Shown in pieces: positions 39,560 through 51,060 of a stretch of DNA of 64,000 bases. Each line of letters opens with the position of its first letter. Position 1 is the first letter of the stretch. The notes beneath the pieces are model-generated. The model was not told the origin of the DNA. It did no database searches and saw only the letters and a program-made list of their open reading frames with translations. This DNA comes from Plecoglossus altivelis (taxonomy: Eukaryota > Chordata > Actinopteri > Osmeriformes > Plecoglossidae): positions 9,823,461 to 9,887,460 of the forward strand of contig BROE01000020.1 in the NCBI GenBank assembly GCA_036571765.1, given 5' to 3'. The position numbers and the translations under genes were made by a program.

Positions 39560-39682
39560 CTTCTCTCCTTCTCCCTCCCTCCCTACCCCTCCCTCCCTTC
39601 CTCCCTCCCCTCCCTACTCTTTCCTCCCTCCCTCCTCTCCCCCCTCTGCCCCTCTTCTCCCTGCCTCCCTCTCTCTCCTTAC
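39560..39682 (+). repeat. CCT-rich polypyrimidine tract
   Basis: About 120 bp of CTCCCTCC units ending in ctccttacag. On the plus strand this forms a textbook splice acceptor (see findings). Confidence 0.9.
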
Positions 39683-41559
39683 AGAGGAAAGGGAGAGGCC
39701 AGTCTGCATACTTACTGTAAGAGTCTTCAAACAAACTTCTACACTGATGACACAATCCAGTATTAGTCTGCAGCCCAACAATATTTTCTTTTTGATGCAC
39801 TAAAGAATTGACCTAACTCTCCTCATGAGCTAAACATTGAACAATACACACATAAATGGGTTCAGTCTGGAATAGTCTTTTTTTCTTGGTAATGTAGTGT
39901 ATAGTAATGTATATAGTATAATTTGCTTTCTTTATAAAAGCTACCTGATACGATGACTATTAACATGTGCCTCCAACTGACAGACTCTCAATCGCTTTAT
40001 TCTCCAGGTCATCTTTGTTCCATAGTCACAAACAGTATTCTATGCAAATACTGACAGGCATGTAGCATCCGAATGTTTTGTAACATTTGAATAGTAAATG
40101 AGCACATTTTACATCTCGATATTCCATTTCCATTTCCATACAGCAAACGAGAACACGGGTTGCACACAAAATAATGGCAGTAGGAGTACTTGACATCGGG
40201 GCCCTCTCTGGACAGTGGAAATTAGATTTCAAATTCGCTTTTTTTAAGAATACTTCCTCAACGAATACGTTATCTCCGTAATCTGACAACTTTCTTCTGT
40301 GTGTGTCCTCCATCAGACACTAAGCTGGATGGGGGAATCACCCACGCTCAACAACTTAACCAAATTGGAAAGGCAGATAATGCCTTTTTTACATAGTCGT
40401 GTAGCTAGGTGTGATTATTATCAGAACCAAACTTCCACCTACGTGATAATGGAAAGTAGCGGGGGACATAACATCCTCGCAGGTGACTGTGGAGTCAAGG
40501 GAAATGGCTTTGTTCCACACATGGATGTAGAGCATCATGGCAGTGGAGAGGTAAACAGATGCAGAGTGACAGGTGATCAGTCAGGCATTTGTCTCTTTAA
40601 CTTCATCCATTCACTCGTTCAGGTCAGGAAAAGTATTCCTGTTACACCCCCTCAGGAACACAGACCCACACAATTTGCTTACGAGGCAGTGGCAGTGAGG
40701 AGATTAAACTGTGCAGGTTATCACCGATATGGTCCCCTGTATCGCTAACGTTTGTTGCAAATTTATAGTTGTAGTCAAACAGAACAATTGTTTTGCATAC
40801 AGTAATGTCGGTACAGTATTACAGTGTATGGATAGTTTAAGTGTGGATTTAGTCTATGAAGTCCTCTCTTTTCCATAACCTGTCTGGCTTTAGCTTACAC
40901 ACAACATTAAAACTCAGTTGCACAAAACTAGGTGTTCCATTCCTATGACCCACTAAGCACAGCTATGACAATACAGACAACCACATCTTTTTAAATGTTA
41001 ACAAAGGATCCTGTAGCACTCATACATGGTCAAACGAGTAGGCCGTTCCCTGTGGCTGTTGTCTCACTGAGACCCAGACGCCCGAGCGTGATATGAGGCT
41101 CTTTGAATCCAGAGTGTACATGTGATGAGAGCCCCAGTGTAGGCAGCAGATGTCAGAGTGACTGGGAGTGTCAGAGAGGCCTCAGAACAGGCCTGTCCTC
41201 CCTCCGACAGGACGCTAGGAGCCGTCCTGCCATCCCCTCGCTTCGTCTGCCAGCAGCGCTTCTCTTCACGGGAGCCATGTCTGATGGCACGCGCCACACT
41301 GGATGGGCCCTTTGATTCCAGGCTGCGTGACACATCTGTTGCTTGTCACATCGTGTCGTCCATGTCTGCGAGCCAGACACGACCTGAGCAGCGCTGCTCG
41401 TGTTTACAAACAGCACAGCTCGCGCTCCAAACAGGGCTGAGGCCAGAGTAGGGGAGGGTCAGGGACTACAGTGGGACCGCCACCATGTCACTAACTGAGA
41501 GCCCATTAATCCTCTTGATAATACAGCAATGCCTTCACAATGAAAATGTTTAGTGAACA

Positions 41560-41760
41560 TGCATAGCACATTCAGAACAGCTTCTTCTATGAACTCATCT
41601 ACATTTTCATATGAATATTGAAAATCTATTAATTCGTCTAAAGCGCCTGTTGAGAGAAAACTTTTACACTGTAAATCAAATCTCCATCAACGGTCATTTC
41701 GTCACTGTGTTCCATTTATGAGCTTTTTAAGCACTTTGAGAGTGCTTTGAAAAAAGTGCA
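41560..41760. promoter_or_regulatory. Enhancer-like block
   Basis: Includes ctattaattcgtctaaag and agctttttaagcactttg with an imperfect inverted gcacttt...aaagtgc arrangement. No coding sign. Confidence 0.3.
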
Positions 41761-43771
41761 AGAATACAGGACATTTCAGACTTATATTGCCAGCCTAAGT
41801 ACATCAAAGATGACCATTGCTAGTTCCGTCACACAGTTCATCTGTGAGGTACACATCCTATATCAACAAAAACCCAATTACAATGTTTCTCATCACCATT
41901 TTATAAAAGGAAAGGCCAGCACTTAAAAGACAGTAAGAAGTAGCTATAAGTGGCAAGGTTACAAAGGCTCTGGGTTTCAAACAATCCTAAGTGCTTCATT
42001 TCATGTCGTCTTTTCTCAAATCAATATTCAAAAGTGTCTGGTAATTGCAAATGTGGGATTTATTTACAAGCAAAAGATTACCATTTACATTTTCATTGCA
42101 TTTTGTCCTTAAAACCTACTCCTTCTGAGATTTGTTTTGATTCAGAACTGTCGTATTTTTGCTGAATGTTTACGACACCAAAATGACATTTGCTTCTCTG
42201 ATCCACAAGCAATCAAAAAACACAAATTGGAAAATGAGGCAAACCTTTAATTTCCATAAATATCAAATACCCAACTGGTTATGTAAATACTATCGCTCTT
42301 CAGAGGGTGGGGAAAACATTTAGATAGCTCATTTACATTGTCAAATGACAACACACTCAACATTTCCACTCACTATCAAACTGTTTTGCAAGCACACAAA
42401 ACTGGAAAAGATAGTCATGAACCAGGTTCCTCACTCCTGACAAACAAAACAGTACCGATGAACCACTGATAATAATCTCGTTTCTAATAGTGGAACATTA
42501 TGACTTTTAACCAGCCACCTCTGATCTGGAGGGGAACAAATACTGCAATGTCCTGGCAGAAAGCACAGGGAAAAAAAGCACTGTACTGAGGGCCTAATAT
42601 TCAAAGAGTGGATCATTTGTTTAAGGCTCACATCCAAGGGATCAGTCTGGCCTTCATTAGCCTCAATATGACATGGATGCGAACAACATGTTGGCTTGCC
42701 ACATGATCCCAGCCTAGAATTGCCACAGGTTGTTATCATTCCAAGGAGAATTCTACATGGATGAACACCAGAGCATTAATTAAAGACACTGTTTGATCAT
42801 TTCACAGCTGGCCTGTATAAAGGGGAAGTTCACAGCACCACAGAATCCCCCCCGAACAGAAACACACACACACACGTTTACATTGTCAACCTGTAGATAT
42901 TTCTTCAGAGTACTCCAACTTAGAGTGCTCCACCTCTCACCCTACATTATCAATATGGGAACAGGACCACTTTACTGCAATATAATTTATTCATTCTAAG
43001 CCTAAAGACAGTATTGAGATGCCGTTTCATTTATAAGGATCATAGACATATGATTCGAGAATAAAACATGACCAATGTCTTGACAAAACGAATAACTAAA
43101 AAGCTGAATTCATATGAACCAACATGGCTTTCCAAGGTCAAATTGTCCAAAATACATACACTGCATTTAAGGTGAGGACTTTCATGTCTGAAGGTCAGAC
43201 ATGTTTGGTGTTTACACTACACTCCAGGCTTTAAAATGGTTTGTAGTGTGCCGTCTGTTCAGGGTCATTGTTTGTTTTGGATGTGTTTATACACCACACA
43301 GAGAGTCAATGGCTGAGGAGATGGTAGAAGGATGCAGACATGAAGCTGCATAAGACCTGCTAATGTTCTTCTTTAGGTTTGGAATCCACCACGCTGGTGT
43401 TGTGGTTTCTACCTGTGTGACTGATCTCTTGCTCCCATCAATAAAATACAGATATTACAGCCCACATTGTAGTTTCAAGTATAGCAAAGACAAAAGAGCT
43501 GATGCAATAGAGGGAAGCAGTAAAGCTGTTCAACACTAAGGGAACTCAAACATGCAATATTATCTAGACATAGAATATGTCTACACAATAATAAAAAGAT
43601 ACATTGATCAAAAAAAATGTTTTGTGAGCGTGTCAATATCATTTAGATTCTTGGTATGACAACTGTAAATCTAGACAAATATAATAATCTGAGGACTATC
43701 GGTATGCAGGCTGTCTATAAGCCAATTTGAGGTATAGTGTAGCCTACTGCTGTCAGAGAACACTTACTTAC

Positions 43772-43811
43772 TTGAATCCCAGGCTCCACAGAATGGCACC
43801 ACTGGAGTCTG
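43772..43811 (-). other. foxp1: Candidate foxp1 5' UTR exon (40 or 37 nt, tandem acceptor)
   Basis: On the minus strand a long pyrimidine-rich tract (cctccctccttgcctcccta) leads to a CAGCAG tandem acceptor. The segment (CAGACTCCAGTGG to GGGATTCAA) ends at a gtaagtaag donor. The NAGNAG arrangement would give exons differing by 3 nt. There is no ATG. The base before the donor is A rather than G, which weakens it slightly. Confidence 0.35.
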
Positions 43812-44239
43812 CTGGTTAAAGCGAGTCATCCCAACAGGTAGGGAGGCAAGGAGGGAGGACAAGGCACAAAAGGGGGGATCATTAGTTAGAAATGAAGAAA
43901 TACTACAGAATATTGCTCAACCCAAATTGATGACTAACGCAACGGAAACATACACTCCTATTGACCCTGCCTCCAGAATTGCAAAATCGTATGTACAAGC
44001 AGACAATAATGCAATCCCAAGGCTGGGTTAACTCTTTGTATGTGTGCCTGTGTGTGTGCATATGTGTGAGTGTGCAAGTGAGAGGGAGGGGAGGCAAGCA
44101 AGGAAGGTCACTTTCAAACAATCCTTCATTAAACCAGCATTACTTAGGTTCCACAGAGATTATTTTTCCTCCCGTGTTTTAAATATATTTGGATACATAT
44201 TTAGCATCTCAAAAGAGAATTCCCTTGATTAAACAAATA

Positions 44240-44460
44240 ATGGCACATTCAGAATACTGTAATTGAGCTCAAATTGATTCGAGCGGTGCTCTAATTGCAT
44301 TTAAACACTGTTCCTCCCTAACCCTAGATCCAGTACTCCTTAATTACTGCCCTCTGAAGACAAGTCCCTAAGGTGTGGATGGAAAAATAAAAATAGTGTA
44401 AGTTTTACAGCACGCTGTTAAAATGACCTATAAAGTCTTTTCATTCAGTATGAATGAAAC
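44240..44460. promoter_or_regulatory. Enhancer-like block
   Basis: Contains actgtaattgagctc, aaattgattcgagc and ctctaattgcatttaaac in close spacing. Unique and non-coding. Confidence 0.3.
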
Positions 44461-46129
44461 CCCAGAAGAGAGCTTTGAGGACTCTGAAATAGCTCGACGC
44501 ACCACACACTCCGTGTCAAATAAACGCCACAGATTCCACCAACCCCTGGTGGCAGACTCGTGTCACCCGGGCCCCCCACTCCTCTGACTGGACCTCCACC
44601 TTAACTCTCTCCCTCCTCTTTAAAACACGGGAGGGAAGAAAAGGCTAAATGTGTTTCCTGAAAGGGAGGAGAGGTGGAAAAAGCCCATCCTGTCCCTGGA
44701 ATCACCGCCGCCCTGCCAAAGCACCCGCCACTGGCGTTTCTGCACAGACAGCAGAAGTTCCACCAGCAATGGGATGGTGTGCCAAGTCAAACAGGGCTCT
44801 GTCTCCACTCTGAGGGCCGCCAGCGGGCCATGTGGGCCTGTGCTGGGCTTCCTGAGGGCTCGCTGCAGCTGCACAGCTCGGAATAAAGTTACGGGGAATG
44901 TCAGAGCTACTGTAAACTCACCAGGCTGCTCCTGTCAGCAGGACGTTCCCAATCAAAGCAGAAACAACCCCACCTAAAACACAACGCATTGTTTTTTCCA
45001 CCGGCCCCATCCTAAACTTCCCACGACTCACAAAGAGAACACGTCGAGAGGGCAACCACTTGTTCCCTGATCTTGCCAAACAAAATGCCAAGAGACCAGG
45101 AGTGACATTCAACCGAGTTTAAAAATACAAGCAGTTCGAAAATGATTAGAGTCTTATTTTATTGTTGAGTGCCTAACACTGGAGAGGAAACCAGAACAAT
45201 CAACCCAACTGACTTTTTTTTCTGCTGAATTTAGAAACACTAATTAGTTTTGCTCTCATAAACCCAACCTGAAAACGACCAATTAGAAAGTGAGAATGAG
45301 ACATGTGCATTAGAAACAAGTGCTTGTTATTCCCACTATTAAAGTCCCACATCCAGAACTTTACTGCGATGACTTTCACACTTCACCCATGAGGAACAGA
45401 ATGTTACCTACTAAACACTCAGTCACGTACACATCCATGATAAGTTAATAGGCCTTTACATAATCCTTTAATGAGACTGCTTAGTTTGTAGGAAAGTATT
45501 ACAGATCTGTAGAGCCACATCAAAGCTAGTAGGAGAGGCTTTGGTCGACAGATGCCAGTAGCACCAGGCTGAGGAGAGGATCCAGCCCCACCAGGCTGAC
45601 CGCAGCACCAGCTGGCCTCAACCATGGACCAACCAGGGTTCAAACGTTACCTCCTCCCAGCTGCCGACATCCAATGAATTTTCTCTTTCAAGGGTATTGA
45701 AACAAGCATCCCACCTACCAGCTTGCTATTAAAAGGGGCTTTTCCCCCTCACTGTTCTAACCTTTCATGCAGATTCAAGCTCTTGCCAAGTAGTGTGGTT
45801 TCATGTTTAGCGTGTCATAAGATATTAATGGTAAACTTGTGGAAATTGTCTTCAGGAATTTTCCTGCTATTCCCCCAGCAAACAGTGGCCAGTGTTTCAT
45901 CACTGTCCACTCAAAGACGGATGGGCTGTCAGTGGCTTCCCCTGCTCCTGCTCCAGCTCCTGGGCTGGGCTGGGGCTAAAAAAGGCCAGGGCAACACTTT
46001 CCCGGCCTGCGCTTTTTAACAGGAGTAATTCTCAGATGCCAGGTCGCTGCCAACGTCCTTGCAGCCGATGGCAGAGAGGCCAATAAGTTCACATTAACTG
46101 CAGAGTGTAACTGCACTGAACATCTGCTC

Positions 46130-46300
46130 ATGAATGAGAGCGCTGCCCACTAACTCTGCGAGTCGAGGCCCGCTGATAAAAAATTCAGCGCTCCCCTCGC
46201 TGGCACGCTTGTTTTGCGCTATTCTCCTGAGCCCCCCAGAATTATATTAAGAGAATTTCAGTGTTGCCCGGTGTATCTGAGAGAACAGCTGGCGCTGAAA
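46130..46300. promoter_or_regulatory. Enhancer-like block
   Basis: A GC-mixed unique stretch with repeated gagcgctg / cagcgctc / tgcgctatt elements and gctgataaaaaattcagcg. Possible regulatory element; low certainty. Confidence 0.25.
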
Positions 46301-47739
46301 AGGGATCTGCTGCTCACTGAGAGCTCAGGGGCCTCACACAGGATCAGCCTTCTCTTACACCATTTGTCCTTGAAGGGGGGGGGGAATCAGTGTTAAGCAC
46401 CCAGGTAATAATAAGAAAGCAGCAGCTACATTTAGCTGATTACACTCCCCATGTGTGCAAAAACAGACTGAGAATAACCAATGAAGACATGAAGTGATAT
46501 GGAGGGGACCAGAAGACAGAAGGGCAATTGTGACAATAAGTAGCTCTCTCTGGAGAGAAGTTCATCACACCTTCCTTTTGTGAGGCTGGTTGAATGTACA
46601 GTATTAGATTGAAGGAATCTAGCTTCTTTCATAGAAACAATCTGGACGCAGGTCAAAGAGAAAGGCAGGCCATGCGTACGGTCACTACAAATCTGGAAGG
46701 AAAGACAAAGTGAAAGTGAATTATGCAGTGCCTGTACTGTGGTGAATTGTAACTGCACATATACAACTGTGAGAAATCAGAAAAGGCATTCTATTTCGGA
46801 ATACCTTTTCTTTTCTTACAATGTTTACAATTCGTGCTACTAATTACCATTTTAAGGAAGTGATATACTCCACCTAAAGTCCATGGCAATTTCACTTCTG
46901 TCTTTCTTTACTAAACAAAGCTCTCCAGTATGTTCATATACAAACACTTTTATCCAAAGCCACGTTCAATCCCATCAACAACAGTTTCAGATAGGAAGCG
47001 TCGGCTAACTGTTACGAATACATTTGAGTGCCATACAAGAACTATGCAAGAGTGCTCAGTGAATGTGCACATGTGTCACTCGTCACCTGCATCTAAAAGG
47101 CTCACAGACATTTAAGTTGTCATTCCCCAAGGAGTCCGTTTTATTCATGCAAACTGTTGTTGTCTGGGTCAATTTGTTTTCAAGTGTGAACAGAAAGAAA
47201 TCTACCAGTTGACTTCTAAGCTTCCTGTTTTCTCAGTACTACTGTAGAAAGACATTATGGTGAAAGACACACACAGGCTGTCTATCTCATTTGGTTTTTA
47301 ACCACATCAAAATAAGAAAAGATGAGAATGAAGACATTTGGCTCGTGACAAATCACCACACTTCGTCTTTCCGACAAGATCCCTTCTTTATTGTAAGTAC
47401 GTCCAACATCACATGGTGATAGGAAATCACACATTACCAGACTGACAAACAATTACAACCATGTCATTAACACTGGCCTGAAGCCATTAGCAAGAGGAGC
47501 ACAGCAAATGCAATGACATCAAAAGACAGGGGGTTTTGATTGATAATGCATGGATCCATCATAAAGAGACCAAAAAAATATCTGCTTGGACAGAACATAA
47601 ATCTATGGGGCAGGAAGTTTTTTGTCTAAGAACATTATTCATGAAGCAATCCTAAACAATCAAAACTTACACAAGACTTTTAAAATTAGATTTATATCTA
47701 GGCTAGAGGAAGAAACTCTATTCCTCACATTATATTAAA

Positions 47740-48410
47740 AGTCAACATTTTAGGAGACTTTTTCTATTAAAATGACTTTAATCAGACGCAGAGCGTTGAT
47801 ATCTCTTTTAATACATCTCCAAAGTGTCATCCTATGAATGAAAAAAGCTGGCCTCTGTAAATATGACTGCTTACTTTTAACACAAGCATTGTTGACACGT
47901 AATGTAATTTCAGCGGGACATCCAAATGAAAGCACTACGGGGTAATATAAAGCTCTTAATGAGAATTCTTTCCAGCCCGAGACCTTGGCAAGATAGCCAT
48001 AATGCATGGCTTCTCTTTTTAATAAAATAATTGTTACAGTTATTAAAGATGAATCTCATCAGAGGCAAGATGACAAAATAATTCATTACCAAAACCCAGG
48101 CTTTAAATAGCTGCAAATTAAAATTCCCCTGAAAATATGCTTCTAGATAAATGGGATCGTTATTTCCTATAAATATTGGATATAGTGTGCCCTTGAAATG
48201 AGAAATATTGCAACTGTCCTTTAAAAAGTTTGTAGTGAACTACTAAGCCATTTAATCGATAACTAAAACTAACAATACTCCTCATTTGTATTCTGATTAT
48301 CTTCAATATCTGCTCAAAGCACGATCGTTTCAATGTAATTATTAAATCAGTTATGCTATGGACTTCCTCCATGAACACAATACCATTGTCATATCAATAT
48401 TACAGAGTTT
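47740..48410. promoter_or_regulatory. Enhancer-like AT-rich block, long
   Basis: About 670 bp of unique AT-rich sequence with gtaatgtaatttcagc, aataattgttacagttatt, aaataattcattacc, gcaaattaaaattcccc and gtaattattaaatcag. It has no repeat or credible gene. Confidence 0.4.
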
Positions 48411-50536
48411 ACAAGCATGAACTGGAGAATGTCTGGAGCTCAATGACTTGACTAATCACAATCAAACACACATGGGCATGGCCTACATGCATGTGCTGTA
48501 CGCGCAACTGCATACACACCATTCGCTCTGCGCACACGACTTATGTATTCAAAAGAGATCATTTACGTTGATAGCATGGAAACTTCCCAGCATGCCTTTT
48601 AACCTGTCGTTTTTCACTCTCTCCACAGCAGGATGTCCAGAGGAAATGCTTTATTAAGATCCTGAAGACATAAAGAGCTAGAGTGACTTACTGGTGCATT
48701 ACTGTCTAAAAGGCAAAGTTATTTAGACCAATAAAACGCTAATATATTGTTTGAGTGGAATTACACTGAAGTTATCTCTCCCTTAATAACATCACCGCAA
48801 CCCCTGATGTTGTTTAGATCAATAAAGCCCATTAAAGTACAGACCTCAACACAGATAAGGCCGCACTGCGACAGAGAAATATTGCTCGCTGCATTTCAAA
48901 GGTCTTTCTCTGTTGACTAACAAAACAACAGGCACTAGATATATATCGTGCATGGGTTTCAATGGGAACCTGTCGAGGGCTTTAGCTTGTTGCTGTCGGT
49001 CTGACTTATTTAAGCGGCTAAAAGAACGACTAAAGTGTGTGAAGGTATATAACCCACATCGCCTCTCCTGACTCCAGCCTCTCCCCAGAGGGACTTCAGA
49101 GACAGAATTGACCAGTGGTCAGGCGTGGGACTTTTGTTGAGGAAGGGCTCGTCTTCTATACTCTGGGCCACTTACTCACAGGATGGACGGTAAAGCCTAC
49201 CATAAGTCCAAACATCTGGTGTAGTCCAGGCCATCGCGGTAGATAGATGTGAGTCAGGATTGAGCTCTCAGTTGTAGAGCAATAGTTCTGTCATGTGTTC
49301 TCAGTGGCGCTCCTCTGGCTGCCACCTATACGACTCCCCTCCAATCTGAGCATTCCTAACAGTGTCCACCAGGTGATGCACTAAATCATGCCCAGACAGC
49401 ATCTGTCCAACAGCCCTGAGGTGGATGACCACTGCTTGGCCGCTCCCCCCCCCCCCAGGGCCAGTCCCAGAGCCCCACCACTTTCCACCACCCGTCACCA
49501 TGACAACGAAGGAGGGGGAGCAGAGATAGACAGCAGCATCAGAGAACACCTTCAGCTCCACGCTAGTCACAGTATGTGGCTACAATAGGGAAATTCCAAA
49601 ATGCTGACAAAAAGCCAAGGTGGTGCTCTCATACATCAACGATGTACTTTATTTATACATGTATCATAATCTGAAAAGAACAATAATGGATCCATTCAAG
49701 GCAGATGTTCGATGAATAGTGTTAACAGCTTGTCTGCAGAAAGGCATGTACAGTAGCATTGGTTACCAGTTTGAGGGTTGGCTGATGCATCGGGTCAGTT
49801 GGAGGAAGTGGTAAGTACATGCTAGTCTCTGAAAGAACAAGCTAGTGTTTCTGTTTGTCGTGTGCCACACCTGAGTGGAACACTGCAGATACCACAGGAA
49901 AGACTGGTGAAATAGTCCATGCACTTCAAAGTACCACAAGTCTATGTGACAGATGAATACACTTGTGAGTTTGAAGAAAGTCCCTTTGCAGGGTAATATT
50001 TCTTACAGAAACAGATTCAAAGCAGTAGGGTTCAGAGTGGTTCATGCAGGAAGTCACATTACAAATATTGAAAAATAATAATAAAACACACTCTTATTAA
50101 CTTTCAATTGGCTCTCTCACGGCAATGCATTTGCAAGGACCGTTTTTGGACAACAACCTATGTAGATAACAAAAAGAAGTCGGTAAGACTGACAAACAAA
50201 GCTCTCCACCGTCCGCCTGAAAACTCGCCATGCTTGTGTTGATCCATGGACGCCTGTCTCATCCCAGACCATCTGAAATGGAAACACTTGAATAACCATC
50301 AGCAGGATGAAGAAACTCCCGGACTGCTTTGCTCGGTGAAACGCTGCTTATCTTGCGGATAGCAGCGTTCCTTTGAACGATACCTCTTCAACATCTATCT
50401 TGAGTTTGGGATCTGGTACAACAGAGCAGTGAGATTGTGAATGGGCCCTGTGCTGAATTCGGGTACTGGGTCCACAAGCTACTGGGCCGGACTCACGGGG
50501 ACACAGACAGCTCAGCAGCAACCTGAGAGGACCCAA

Positions 50537-50539
50537 ACA

Positions 50540-50588
<49 letters not shown>

Positions 50589-50608
50589 CCACTCACACAC
50601 ACACACAG

Positions 50609-50639
<31 letters not shown>
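50537..50639 (+). repeat. (CA)n compound microsatellite
   Basis: Long ACACAC array with ACCCAC and AGACACCC interruptions. Its copy number is likely variable between individuals. Confidence 0.95.
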
Positions 50640-50839
50640 AAGGCATCTCACAGAGGTGATGATTGTGAATAATACCTCTGCAAAGTGATCCTCTTTGACA
50701 GTATAATATTACTGGACAATAAATAAATGAGAGCTAAAAAGGGAGATGAGAGAGGAGAGTGAGCGAGGGAGGGGGATAAGTCGCCAGCTCAGAGTGTAAG
50801 CATAAATAAAATGTGGCACATCTTTTACCTTCTTCAATT

Positions 50840-51060
50840 ATCTGGCTTTTGACATGCAAGCTGAGCACAGTGTAATTAACATCTCAGGAGATAATGGGGT
50901 CGCTACTCACTGATCAATCTCACACATATATTATCTGCTTTTTACCAATTTCTGCTCCAGTTATTCTAAGCAAGAAAAATTCAGCTACGGCTTTTGCCTT
51001 TTAATAATGCGATAATAACATGTGTTTTGATTCCATGACGCCATTGGGGCTTTCTTCATA
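50840..51060. promoter_or_regulatory. Enhancer-like block
   Basis: Includes gtgtaattaacatctcagg, ttttaataatgcgataat and related cores. It overlaps a weak microexon-like splice pair at 50829-50860. Confidence 0.3.

Larger units (their letters stand above)
28794..43771 (-). other. foxp1: Inferred foxp1 5' intron with enhancer-like blocks, purine tract and retroelement remnant
   Basis: This is non-coding between two candidate leader exons. It holds AT-rich unique blocks (29515-29790, 30890-31060, 35880-36480, 38330-38480, 41560-41760), a (CA)n at 32.1 kb, the duplicated GA tract at 34 kb, the Penelope-like fragment, the 10-N gap and its G-rich minisatellite, and a CCT-rich tract at 39.6 kb. The 172- and 140-residue frames at 34.3-34.8 kb are repeat translations. 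I see no other gene. Confidence 0.5.

Noticed and set aside
40299..40748. 149-residue plus-strand frame
   Set aside because: It has no low-complexity excuse, but no recognisable motif, no splice or start context, and codon use like random intron sequence. Most likely a chance open frame.
44922..44973. 52-nt exon-like segment, minus strand, donor gtgagt
   Set aside because: The acceptor tgcgttgtgttttag has few pyrimidine runs; probable decoy.
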